A stretch of 64,000 nt of DNA from assembly GCF_022664455.2 (NCBI RefSeq), contig NZ_JAKRKC020000003.1:372001-436000 (forward strand), in the 5' to 3' direction. The translations under genes and the position numbers were made by a program. This DNA comes from Actinomadura luzonensis (GTDB lineage Bacteria; Actinomycetota; Actinomycetes; Streptosporangiales; Streptosporangiaceae). The notes under the pieces were generated by a model. The model searched no databases. It worked only from the letters and a program-made list of their open reading frames with translations, and was not told where the DNA came from. Shown here one piece after another: positions 29,730 to 37,394 of the stretch (position 1 is the stretch's first letter; each line of letters opens with the position of its first letter).

Positions 29730-29990
29730 GGGGGCGGGGGCCATCCCAGGGACGGGGGGCCACCCGGGGGCGGAGGCCATCCCGGGGGCGGAGGCCATCC
29801 CGGGGACGGAGGCCATCCCGGGGACGGAGGCCATCCCGGGGACGGGGGCCACCCCAGGAGCGGGGGCCACCCCGGGGACGGGGGCCACCCCCGGGGGCGG
29901 AGGCCACCCCAGGAGCGGGGGCCACCCCAGGAGCGGGGGCCACCCCAGGAGCGGAGGCCACCCCAGGAGCGAAGGCCATCCCGGGGAGGG
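29730..29990. repeat. About fourteen 18-bp tandem repeats
   Basis: A minisatellite of the form GGRRCGGRGGCCAYCCCR (R=A/G, Y=C/T), about fourteen contiguous copies without spacers, some differing by one or two bases and two with small length changes. Frames across it stay open on both strands simply because the unit is GC-rich and a multiple of three. Each unit carries GGCC with flanking inverted G/C runs, so single strands could fold. Confidence 0.85.
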
Positions 29991-30330
29991 GGCGTCCCGG
30001 GGGACCGTCCCGGGCGGGGCCTGTTCGAGCGTGGAGCGATCGGGCGCGGAGCCCGTCTCGGATGCGGGAACGGTACAGGGTGTGGGCCGTCCCGAAGGGG
30101 CGCTGCCGTACCGCGGCGGGCTACCGTGCCGGGGCGCTAGCGTGCCGCGGGTGGATCGACAGGGCGCGGGGCCCGGCGTTGCTTCTAGTGGTCGTCGCAG
30201 CACCCTCCACGAGGGATGCGATGGACTTCGAGATCCGAGAGGACCGGGAGCGCACTCATTCAACGTGTCGTGCTGGAACTGGCCGTCACGCATGGCCCAG
30301 CCCGTGCAGGGGATGGGCAGCAAAGCAGAA

Positions 30331-30858
30331 CTAGGCGTTCCGGGTGACGGTTTTGTCCATGGCCGGTCTTCTCACGGCGGCCAACCCGGTGATCATGATT
30401 AGCCCGTAGACGAGGAACGGCCAGCCGTAGGGCCGGCGCGGCCCCCAGCCGTCGAAGGTGGTCGTCACTCCCACCACGATGACAGCAACGGCCAGGAACC
30501 ACCCCGTGACACGTCCTGCCGCGCGAGTGCGCCGCCATGCCAGCAGGAACGCCAGCACGATCGCCGTGACGATCCCTGGCCACGCCATGAGAAAGTGATC
30601 CAAGCCGTACGGGTAGTCCATCCCGTAGGTGGGATCCTCATGCTTCTTGTCATAGAACAGCTGTTGGAGTGTCCCGTACAAGGAGCCGCCGACGAGAGAG
30701 AGCGGGAAGGCCATGAGGATCATGCTCATCACCCCGTACATCGCATCGCCGAGGTGACCGTCCTGGGTGAGCCCCGTCAGCGTCAGCACCGCCGCCCCGT
30801 ACGAGCACGCGACTGTTGCCGTCGGCAGGCCGCGTACCTTGGCGATGGCTTGGGTCAT
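30331..30858 (-). CDS. Small multi-pass membrane protein, unknown function
   Basis: A 175-residue protein with four or five hydrophobic segments (for example TATVACSYGAAVLTLTGL, VTAIVLAFLLAWR, WFLAVAVIVVGVT and WPFLVYGLIMITGL) and an aromatic loop (DPTYGMDYPYGLDHF). I do not recognise the family. A clear GGGGGAAGG ribosome site lies 6 nt before ATG 30858. It stands alone. Codon use is less GC-biased than in its neighbours, which may reflect recent acquisition or low expression. Confidence 0.75.
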   Translation of the reverse strand: MTQAIAKVRGLPTATVACSYGAAVLTLTGLTQDGHLGDAMYGVMSMILMAFPLSLVGGSLYGTLQQLFYDKKHEDPTYGMDYPYGLDHFLMAWPGIVTAIVLAFLLAWRRTRAAGRVTGWFLAVAVIVVGVTTTFDGWGPRRPYGWPFLVYGLIMITGLAAVRRPAMDKTVTRNA

Positions 30859-31215
30859 GAGATGCCTTCCCCCGAACTCGTTGCGGCTCCGGCGGAGCGG
30901 GTGATCTCAAGATAGAGTGCCGGGCCGGCGATGGACGCACCAGCCGCTACTGCCGGCATCGCCATCGAACTCGCCCGGTCCGGGGTGGGGGCCGTTGCGA
31001 TCGAGTCTGTTGCAGGTGTGGCAGGCGCCTGTTCCGGGCGTGAACCGATGGGGTGTGGAGTGCGTCCCTGGAGGCGGCGGCCCCAGGGGAGAGATCGTTC
31101 CTGGGGCCGGGGTGGGGAGGAGTGATGTTCGTCCGAGGCGTGCGGCCGTCCTCGATCCGGCGTCCGCCGGACCGAGGGCCCGTGCCTGGGCTCGGGGTGG
31201 CCTGAGGGCGGCAGA
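30859..31215. other. Intergenic region, no gene supported
   Basis: These 357 bp between the membrane-protein gene and the TetR gene contain the membrane-protein gene's promoter region and a hairpin at 31079-31108, but no reading frame with a ribosome site or protein-like pattern. Confidence 0.5.
31079..31108. terminator. Candidate hairpin terminator downstream of the TetR gene
   Basis: GGCCCCAGG (31079-31087) pairs exactly with CCTGGGGCC (31100-31108) over a 12-nt loop. It lies about 110 bp past the stop of the minus-strand TetR gene and could end its transcript. Confidence 0.4.
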
Positions 31216-31824
31216 TTACGCGTCTGTGGCTGGCGGGAGGCCGGGTGCGGGTGGGCGCCAGCCGTGGGTGAGGAGGTCGAAGACTTCCTCGACGGCGGCT
31301 CGGAGATCCCGGCGGCCTCGGGTGAGTGCGGGAATCTCCAGTACGAAACGGGCCAGCGCATGGCAGGTGATGTCGTCGTGGCCGGCTCCGACGTCTTCGG
31401 CGATGGCGGCGGCGAGGGCGGCGGCGTGCCGGGTCCACATGCGTTCCGCGTACTGCTGGAGCGCCGGCGTGGAGTCCACGAGGGCGGTGAACTCGGCTCG
31501 GCGGGGATGCGCGGCGACCGCCAGCCAGGAGGCGAGGACGTGCTCGCGCAGCGCGTCCACGATGCCCTGGCCGTCGGGGCGGTCGCGTACGACGGCGACG
31601 AGTTCCGCCTCGCGGTCCGCTTCCTCGTCGAAGACCAGCGCCTCCTTGCCGGGGAAGTGCTTGAACAGCGTGGTCGTCGACACGTCGGCCGCTTCGGCGA
31701 TGTCCTTGATGCTCACCCGGTCGTAGCCGTGTTCGAGGAAGAGGCGCAGGGCGGCGTCGGCGATCGCGCGGCGGGTGGCCGCCTTCTTGCGTTCGCGGCG
31801 GCCGACGGCGGGTGCGGTGTCCAT
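31216..31824 (-). CDS. TetR-family transcriptional regulator
   Basis: A 202-residue repressor-type protein: residues ~12-58 form the TetR HTH (TRRAIADAALRLFLEHGYDR, then VSTTTLFKHFPGKEAL), followed by an all-helical ligand domain. It diverges from the flavin monooxygenase at 32091, the common arrangement in which the TetR protein represses the oxygenase and itself. The start has no ribosome site; TAGGGT lies 6 nt upstream with TTGCCC 16 bp further, so a leaderless promoter is likely. Confidence 0.92.
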   Translation of the reverse strand: MDTAPAVGRRERKKAATRRAIADAALRLFLEHGYDRVSIKDIAEAADVSTTTLFKHFPGKEALVFDEEADREAELVAVVRDRPDGQGIVDALREHVLASWLAVAAHPRRAEFTALVDSTPALQQYAERMWTRHAAALAAAIAEDVGAGHDDITCHALARFVLEIPALTRGRRDLRAAVEEVFDLLTHGWRPPAPGLPPATDA

Positions 31825-32090
31825 GCGGCCACCCTACCGCAAAGGTGGTCACGGGCAATTAGTTGACTGGTTGCACTTTTTGAATCGTTCTGCTTTTCTG
31901 GGGTGGCGCGGATCGGCTCCGGTCGCGGCTTCTGGGCGGGGTGTGCCATCCCTGCGGGCGGAGGCTGGGCCGGTTCGCAGCGGCGGCAGGGGGCGTGGGG
32001 GCGGTTGTCGGCTGCCCATGTCCCGTGGCTCAGGGTGGCGTAGGGCTTTGAGCTCGCCGCGCCGGCTACGTACGAACGGAAGGAACGATC
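31825..32090. promoter_or_regulatory. Divergent TetR/monooxygenase control region
   Basis: On the minus strand TTGCCC and TAGGGT form a promoter reading into the TetR gene (hexamers at 31852-31847 ... 31836-31831 or nearby). On the plus strand TTGACT at 31863-31868 is a possible -35, within the locally A/T-rich AATTAGTTGACTGGTTGCAC. This A/T-rich block is the most likely TetR operator area; no perfect long palindrome was found there. Confidence 0.4.
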
Positions 32091-33209
32091 ATGGAATCAC
32101 CAGCACCGGCTGCTGCGCGGATCAGCATCATCGGGGCGGGTCCCGGCGGGCTCACCTGTGCCCGCATCCTGCAGCGGCACGGCATCCCCGTGACGGTCCA
32201 CGACCGCGACCCGCACCCGCGGGCGCGCGATCAAGGCGGCACGCTCGACCTGCATGCCGACGACGGGCAGCTCGCGCTGCGCGAGGCCGGGCTGCTCGAC
32301 GCGTTCTTCGGGCTGGCGCGGCCGGAGGGGCAGGAGATGCGGCAACTGGACCCGGCGGGACACCTGCTGGCGCACCACGTGCCGGCCGAGGGTGAACTGT
32401 TCAAACCGGAGATCGACCGGGGGCAGCTGCGCGACCTGCTGCTCGGCTCTCTGGAGCCGGGAACCGTGCGGTGGGGCCACACCGTCGAGAAGGTGAGCGA
32501 GGCGGCGGCGGACGGGTCGCGGCGGATCCGCTTCGCGGACGGCACGACCGTGGAGACGGACCTCGTCATCGGCGCCGACGGGGCGTTCTCGCGGGTGCGG
32601 GCCGCGGTGTCGTCGGCCGTGCCGCTGTACACGGGGATCAGCTTTCTGGAGGCCTGGTTCCAGGACGTCGAGCAGGCGCATCCGGAGCTGTCCGCGCTGG
32701 TCGGTCAGGGCGGGGCCGCCGCGGCCGACGGTGAACGGGGGCTGTTCGCGCAGCGCAACAGCGGTGACCACATCCGGGTCTACATCATTCAGCGCCTGCC
32801 GGCCGACTGGATCGCGGCCAACGGCCTGAGCGTCGGGGACACCGCGGGGATCCGCGCGTGGTTGCTCGACGCGTTCGCCGGGTGGGCGCCGTCCATGATG
32901 AGGATGATCAGCGAGAACGACGGTCCGTACGTCGATCGTCCGTTGTACGCGCTGCCGGTGCCGCATCGCTGGGAGCACGCGCCGGGAGTGACCCTGCTCG
33001 GTGACGCCGCCCACCTCATGCCGCCGCTGGGCGTCGGGGCCAATCTGGCCATGCTCGACGCTTGTGAGCTCGCTCTGGCGCTGGCCGGGGCTGCGACGGT
33101 GGATGAGGCCGTGCGCCGGTACGAGAGTGTCATGGTGCCGCGGTCGGAGGGGATGGCGCGGATGCTCGAAGGTGGCGCCGAAGGGCTGATCGAGCGACAT
33201 GAGAGGTAG
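32091..33209 (+). CDS. FAD-dependent monooxygenase (TetX/PHBH-like)
   Basis: A 372-residue single-component flavoprotein hydroxylase. It has the FAD-binding GAGPGGLTCARILQRHG at the N-terminus, the DG motif IGADGAFSRVRAAV near residue 165 and the GD motif LLGDAAHLMPPLGVGANLAM near 305. The overall pattern, with LDLHADDGQLALREAGL, is close to TetX-like enzymes, which hydroxylate aromatic or antibiotic substrates with NAD(P)H and oxygen. The true substrate is unknown; resistance to tetracyclines should not be assumed. GGAAGGA gives a good ribosome site before ATG 32091. Likely controlled by the divergent TetR. Confidence 0.92.
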   Translation: MESPAPAAARISIIGAGPGGLTCARILQRHGIPVTVHDRDPHPRARDQGGTLDLHADDGQLALREAGLLDAFFGLARPEGQEMRQLDPAGHLLAHHVPAEGELFKPEIDRGQLRDLLLGSLEPGTVRWGHTVEKVSEAAADGSRRIRFADGTTVETDLVIGADGAFSRVRAAVSSAVPLYTGISFLEAWFQDVEQAHPELSALVGQGGAAAADGERGLFAQRNSGDHIRVYIIQRLPADWIAANGLSVGDTAGIRAWLLDAFAGWAPSMMRMISENDGPYVDRPLYALPVPHRWEHAPGVTLLGDAAHLMPPLGVGANLAMLDACELALALAGAATVDEAVRRYESVMVPRSEGMARMLEGGAEGLIERHER

Positions 33210-33243
33210 TGAGGGCCACCCTGGGGTGCCGATCACAGGGTGG

Positions 33244-33285
33244 GACCGCCCGGGGTCCGGGGTGGGAGGGGTTGCCCGGGCGGTC
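33244..33285. terminator. Hairpin terminator between converging genes
   Basis: GACCGCCCGGG (33244-33254) and CCCGGGCGGTC (33275-33285) form an exact 11-bp stem with a 20-nt loop, placed between the monooxygenase and the converging type VII substrate gene. It probably ends both transcripts. Confidence 0.65.
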
Positions 33286-33318
33286 AGGGCTTCGGGTGGG
33301 GAAGGAGGCGGGGCGGGG

Positions 33319-34656
33319 TCAGCCGATGCGGCTGTTGACCACGGTGCCCGGGTCGCTGCCCCAGACGTCGTCGTCCTCGTGCAGCCACGTCGTCGACTCC
33401 GGCTTCTCCGACTCCTGCGCCCCCGCGCCGCCCCCCGCCCCCATCGGCAGGAACGGCATGCCGGTGCCCGTCGTGGCGCCGCGGCCGGCGATGCTGGTGG
33501 CGGCCGGGTTCGCGCCCATGACGCCGCCGCCGGTGCCCGTGCCGGGGCCGCCCGTGGTGCCCGGCCCGTACGACGAGGTCGAGGGCGAGCCGTAGCCGGT
33601 GGTGCCGGCCGTCGGGTGGGTGCCGGCCGGGTTGTGGCCGGCGGTGTTCGCGGGGTTGAAGTCCTGGAGGCTGGTGGAGGGGTTGGTGCCGGTGGCGGAG
33701 GGGTTGTGGACGGCCGGGTTGTAGGCCGGGTTGGTGCCGCCGGGCCCGGTGGTGCCCACCGGGTTGACGCCGGTGGGCGAGGTGCCCGTGCCGGTGCCGC
33801 CGTTGTCGCCGTTGCCTCCGGTGCCGTCGCCGGTGCCGTCGCCGCCCGGCGGGTACGTGCCGTTCGGGTCGGTGGGGTAGCCGGTGGACGGGTCGGTGGT
33901 GCCGTAGCCGGGGTTGTCGGTGCCGTACTGGCCGGCGGGCAGGCCGGTGTAGCCGGAGCCGTCGTACGGGGAGGCGTTGACGTTCCCGTACGGGCGGTTG
34001 TTGTTGTTGGGGAGCTGGACCGGCGGCGGGGTGTCCTGGTTCGGCACCGGGTAGTCGATGTCGCGCAGGACCTTCTCGACGCTGTCGGGGATCTCCGCGT
34101 GCACGTGCTGCAGGTCGTTGCCGAACGTCTGGAGGTGCAGCCCGGCCAGCTCGTCCTGGGAGCCGAAGTCGCTCTTGGCGTCGTCGCCGCCGTAGACGCC
34201 GCTGTAGGTGCTGTAGATGTCGGGGATGCTGTCGTTCCAGCTCCCGAGGTCCTGGTTGGCCCAGGTGGGCATGACGCCCTTCCAGGTGTCGTCGATGAAC
34301 GCCTGGTGCTTGCGGACCACGTTGGCCAGGTTGTCGACCGGGGTGTGCATCTTGTCGAGCTTCTCGGCCAGCTCGCCCATCGTCACGTAGAGGACGCCGA
34401 GCGCCTTCTGCGCCTCGACCGAGGCGTTGCCCTCCCAGACCTTGGCGAGCTGCCCGGCCTGCTCCTCGATGGCCTTGCGGACGTCGCCGACGGCTTTGTG
34501 GGCGTCCTTGTACGCGGTCGCGGCCTGCGCGATGCGCGTGGCGTCGAAGCCCTTGATGAAGGTGACGATCTGCTCGACGTTGCGCCCGCCGGTCTCCACG
34601 GACCAGTCGGCGCCGGAGGGCTTCAGCTGGTGGGTCTTCTTCTTCTCGCCGCCCAT
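33319..34656 (-). CDS. Large WXG100-like candidate type VII secretion substrate
   Basis: A 445-residue protein. Residues ~15-120 form an all-helical WXG100-like region with a WEG turn (LAKVWEGNASVEAQKAL). The middle is a disordered Tyr/Pro/Gly/Thr-rich tract (TGYPTDPNGTYPPGGDGTGD). The tail has GMPFLPMGAGGGAG followed by TTWLHEDDDVWGSD. The same tail layout appears at the ends of the products at 37391-38494 and 38491-39843. No signal peptide is present, as expected for type VII substrates. It follows a small partner gene by 5 bp, a small-plus-large pairing like that at 38.5-40.2 kb. Function unknown; secretion inferred. Confidence 0.75.
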   Translation of the reverse strand: MGGEKKKTHQLKPSGADWSVETGGRNVEQIVTFIKGFDATRIAQAATAYKDAHKAVGDVRKAIEEQAGQLAKVWEGNASVEAQKALGVLYVTMGELAEKLDKMHTPVDNLANVVRKHQAFIDDTWKGVMPTWANQDLGSWNDSIPDIYSTYSGVYGGDDAKSDFGSQDELAGLHLQTFGNDLQHVHAEIPDSVEKVLRDIDYPVPNQDTPPPVQLPNNNNRPYGNVNASPYDGSGYTGLPAGQYGTDNPGYGTTDPSTGYPTDPNGTYPPGGDGTGDGTGGNGDNGGTGTGTSPTGVNPVGTTGPGGTNPAYNPAVHNPSATGTNPSTSLQDFNPANTAGHNPAGTHPTAGTTGYGSPSTSSYGPGTTGGPGTGTGGGVMGANPAATSIAGRGATTGTGMPFLPMGAGGGAGAQESEKPESTTWLHEDDDVWGSDPGTVVNSRIG

Positions 34657-34661
34657 GCCGG

Positions 34662-35048
34662 TCAGGCCCCGCCTTCGTTGGCCGCGTTCGTCGTCTTGTA
34701 GACGCCTGCTCCCGCTTCGACCAGGGCGATCGCGATGGAGAAGTTCTCCAGGACCTCCTGGTAGACGTTCAGGAACTCCCGGTGGGCCTGCGTCAGGGTG
34801 GCGGCGAACGTCTTGCCGGCCTCCCAGCGGTCGATGCTCTGCAGGTGCTGGCGCACGTCGGAGAGCGAGCCGTTGATGCTGAGGTCCTGGATGGAGCCCT
34901 GGTACTCGCCGTAGCCGCCGCCGTTGATCGGCTTCATGGCCTCACGCAGCGCTTCGGCGATGTTCGCGATCTTGGTGGCGTCGTACGTGACGCCGTCCCG
35001 CTCGGCTTCAAGGCCGGGCCAGTTCTTGGGTGGTTGCGTTTCGCCCAC
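34662..35048 (-). CDS. Small helical partner of a type VII substrate
   Basis: A 128-residue protein, predicted mostly helical, with no WXG motif but with the general size and layout of WXG100/EspC-like proteins (TYDATKIANIAEALREAM, AHREFLNVYQEVLENFS, GAGVYKTTNAANEGG). Start is GTG 35048, which has a strong GGGGGAGG ribosome site; the ATG-type start at 35075 lies before that site. It is the first gene of a two-gene operon with the large substrate and lies opposite eccB, sharing a 94-bp divergent promoter region. Confidence 0.75.
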   Translation of the reverse strand: MGETQPPKNWPGLEAERDGVTYDATKIANIAEALREAMKPINGGGYGEYQGSIQDLSINGSLSDVRQHLQSIDRWEAGKTFAATLTQAHREFLNVYQEVLENFSIAIALVEAGAGVYKTTNAANEGGA

Positions 35049-35142
35049 GAGACCTCCCCCTTGGCACTCGATCAAGCACCTTACTTGAATGTTCCTTTTC
35101 CGTACAGAAGACTCAGTGTCAACTTGCGTAACATGAGGCGCT

Positions 35143-36585
35143 ATGCAGACCCAGAAGGATCTCTATCAGGCGCATCGCCTCATGACGCAGCGCCTGGGTC
35201 TGGCGCTGCTGCAGGGCGAGCCGGACGTGCCCGAGTCGCCGATGCGCCGGCAGAACGTGGCCACGTTCGCCGGAGTGCTGGTCGCGGTGCTGGTGGTGGC
35301 CGGGTTCGGGATCTGGGGGTTGCTCAAGCCGGGCAACGCCACCAAGCTCACCGAAGCCGGGCAGCTCCTGGTCGAGGAGGAGACCGGCGCCTCGTACGTC
35401 TACAACCAGCAGTCCCGCAGGCTCCAGCCGGTCGCCAACTACGTCTCGGCCCGTCTCCTGCTCGACAACGACGACATCAAGGTCAGGACGGTCTCCGCCG
35501 AGTCGCTGGCCGGCTTCGCCCGCGGGCAGAAGGTCGGCATCCAGGGCGCCCCCGACTCGCTGCCGAAGCGCGAGCGGCTGGTCAAGGCCCCGTGGTCGGT
35601 GTGCGTGACCGAGGGCATGGACGCGACGGGGGTGCGCAAGCCGTTCACGACGCTCGTGGGCGGCACGGACGTCGGCGGCACGCCCGTGGGCGGCGAGGCG
35701 CTGGTCGTCAACGACGGCCAGCAGAGCTGGGTGCTCTGGGCGAACCAGCGCATGCGCGTGACGAACGTGGACCGGCTCACCGACCAGACCCCGCGCCGCG
35801 TCCCGGCGTCGTGGATCAACGGCATCCCCGCCGGGGTCGACTTCGCCGCTCCCAAGGTCGCGCAGCGCGGCAAGAAGGTGCCGGGGCCGGGCGGGAGGGC
35901 GTCGCGGGTCGGGCAAGTGTACAAGGTGCCGTCCGTGGCGGGCACGGGCGAGCGGTGGTACGTGATGATGGCCGACGGCCTGGCGCCGATCAAGCACACG
36001 CAGGCGATGCTGCTGCTCCTGGACCCGGCGAGCAAGGTCGCCTACGGCCGCCAGCCGGTGCGCGACACGGCGATCGACGCCGCCAGCGCCAACGCGACCA
36101 AGGTGTCGGCCCAGCACCCGATGGAGAGCCCGCTGCCGGACACCATGCCGCGCTTCCGCTCCCCCGGCATGTCCGCCCCGCTGTGCGCGGTCTACCGGGA
36201 CACCCAGAAGGGCTCCACCAAGGCGGTGCTGACCACGGGCGCCCGGATGCGCATCCCGACGCCGGGCGCGAGCGCCGGGGCGGAGAAGGTGGACCAGGTG
36301 ATGCTGCCGGCGGGCAGCGCGGTGCTGGCCGGCACCCTGCCGGGCGACGGGCAGCTCTCGGCGGTGCAGCAGTACTCGCTGATCACCGAGCAGGGCCGCA
36401 GGTTCGCGCTGTCGTCGGCGGACCTGGTGGGCAAGCTGGGGTATGAGGCGGCGGACGTCGCGCCGGTGCCGGCGCACCTGCTGCGGCTGATCCCGGACGG
36501 GCCGATGCTGGACCCGGCGGCGGCCCGCGCGCCGGTGCAGGAGGTGCAGGGCATCCAGCAGCAGCCCCAGGCGCCGACGCAGTGA
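35143..36585 (+). CDS. eccB: Type VII secretion protein EccB
   Basis: A 480-residue EccB: a short cytoplasmic N-terminus (MQTQKDLYQAHRLMTQRLGL), one membrane segment (residues ~40-60) and a large outside domain rich in repeats typical of EccB (EEETGASYVYNQQSRRLQPV, SWVLWANQRMRVTN). EccB is a core part of the type VII membrane complex. The gene is isolated from eccC and eccD by substrate genes on the other strand. No ribosome site precedes ATG 35143; TAACAT is 8 nt upstream, fitting a leaderless message. Confidence 0.95.
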   Translation: MQTQKDLYQAHRLMTQRLGLALLQGEPDVPESPMRRQNVATFAGVLVAVLVVAGFGIWGLLKPGNATKLTEAGQLLVEEETGASYVYNQQSRRLQPVANYVSARLLLDNDDIKVRTVSAESLAGFARGQKVGIQGAPDSLPKRERLVKAPWSVCVTEGMDATGVRKPFTTLVGGTDVGGTPVGGEALVVNDGQQSWVLWANQRMRVTNVDRLTDQTPRRVPASWINGIPAGVDFAAPKVAQRGKKVPGPGGRASRVGQVYKVPSVAGTGERWYVMMADGLAPIKHTQAMLLLLDPASKVAYGRQPVRDTAIDAASANATKVSAQHPMESPLPDTMPRFRSPGMSAPLCAVYRDTQKGSTKAVLTTGARMRIPTPGASAGAEKVDQVMLPAGSAVLAGTLPGDGQLSAVQQYSLITEQGRRFALSSADLVGKLGYEAADVAPVPAHLLRLIPDGPMLDPAAARAPVQEVQGIQQQPQAPTQ

Positions 36586-36591
36586 GGCGGG

Positions 36592-36620
36592 CGCCCGTCC
36601 CCCGGCCAGGGGGACGGGCG
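36592..36620. terminator. Bidirectional hairpin terminator after eccB
   Basis: CGCCCGTCCCCC (36592-36603) and GGGGGACGGGCG (36609-36620) form a perfect 12-bp stem with a 5-nt loop. It fills the gap between eccB and the converging minus-strand operon, so it likely stops transcription from both sides. Confidence 0.8.
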
Positions 36621-37394
36621 TCAGGTGCCGAACGAGCCGCCGCCGTACGGGTTGGCGGACTCGTCCATCTTCGGCATCAGGCTGCCGGCGTTCTCGTCGT
36701 AGGTCATGCCGTCCTGCGTGAACGGCATGCCCTTGCCGCTCTGCAGCGAGGACATCTCGGTCGGGATGGCCTTGAGCGAGGGGAAGATCTTGCCGCTCAT
36801 CTCGCTCGCCTGGACGGCGGAGTACAGCGCGAAGGTGAGACCGCCGGCCACCATCACCTGCTTGCGGAGGACCTGCTTGGCCGCGGTGAGGAAGGTCCTG
36901 CCCACCACGGGGTCCGAGCCCTCGGCGACGGCGGCGGTGACCGGGTTGGCCTTGGAGACGAGCTTCCAGATGCCGAACGCCATCATGCCGAGGGCGATGG
37001 CGTTGCAGGCGTACACGCTCACCTTGTAGAAGCCGGCCGTCGACTCGACGCCGTCGCCGGTGCTGTTGCGGACTTCCTTGAGCTGCTTGAGCGAGTCCTT
37101 GTAGCTGGTGTGGACGGCGTCGAACGCCTTGAACGACTCGCCCTCCCACGTCCCCTTCTCCTGGAGCTGGGTCCGCAGGCCGGCGAGCTGCGTGTCGAGC
37201 TCGTCCAGCTCGTCGGTGAGGCCGCCCCGGTCGGACGTGCGCCACTGCTTGGCCGACTCCTCCATGCCCTCCGGGTCGGAGATCATGGTGCCGATGCCGG
37301 TGGCCACGTAGAAGGCCCAGGGCGACCGGATCATGAAGGCCGCGGCCGTCGCCGTGAACGCGGCGGCCATGGAGAACTCCTTGTAGACGCTCAC
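36621..37394 (-). CDS. WXG100-like protein with membrane segments
   Basis: A 257-residue protein, last of a four-gene operon. It has an N-terminal hydrophobic stretch (AAAFTATAAAFMIRSPWAFY), then a helical hairpin with a WEG turn (QEKGTWEGESFKAFDAVH) like WXG100 proteins, and two further hydrophobic segments (CNAIALGMMAFGIWKLV and a second near residue 190). Membrane-bound WXG100 proteins are unusual, since typical ones are ~100 residues and soluble. It starts 4 bases inside the preceding gene (ATGA). Exact role unknown. Confidence 0.75.
   Translation of the reverse strand: MSVYKEFSMAAAFTATAAAFMIRSPWAFYVATGIGTMISDPEGMEESAKQWRTSDRGGLTDELDELDTQLAGLRTQLQEKGTWEGESFKAFDAVHTSYKDSLKQLKEVRNSTGDGVESTAGFYKVSVYACNAIALGMMAFGIWKLVSKANPVTAAVAEGSDPVVGRTFLTAAKQVLRKQVMVAGGLTFALYSAVQASEMSGKIFPSLKAIPTEMSSLQSGKGMPFTQDGMTYDENAGSLMPKMDESANPYGGGSFGT

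Larger units (their letters stand above)
29364..30330. other. Gene-free region with repeats
   Basis: Between the FtsK-like gene and the membrane-protein gene I see no supportable gene. Long open frames exist on both strands, but they are repetitive translations of the tandem arrays, lack ribosome sites and have no recognisable protein pattern. The flanks of the arrays (29364-29540 and 29991-30330) hold nothing I can name. Confidence 0.6.

Noticed and set aside
29541..29990. CRISPR array
   Set aside because: Units are contiguous with no unique spacers, and no cas genes are nearby.
29446..30402. Repeat protein (PGTEAI- or WPPLLG-type) encoded by the tandem arrays
   Set aside because: Open on both strands because of base composition; the 17-bp array breaks the frame phase, and no start signal is present.
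32091..33209. Tetracycline resistance gene tetX
   Set aside because: Shares the fold and motifs but the substrate cannot be inferred; many such monooxygenases have other roles.
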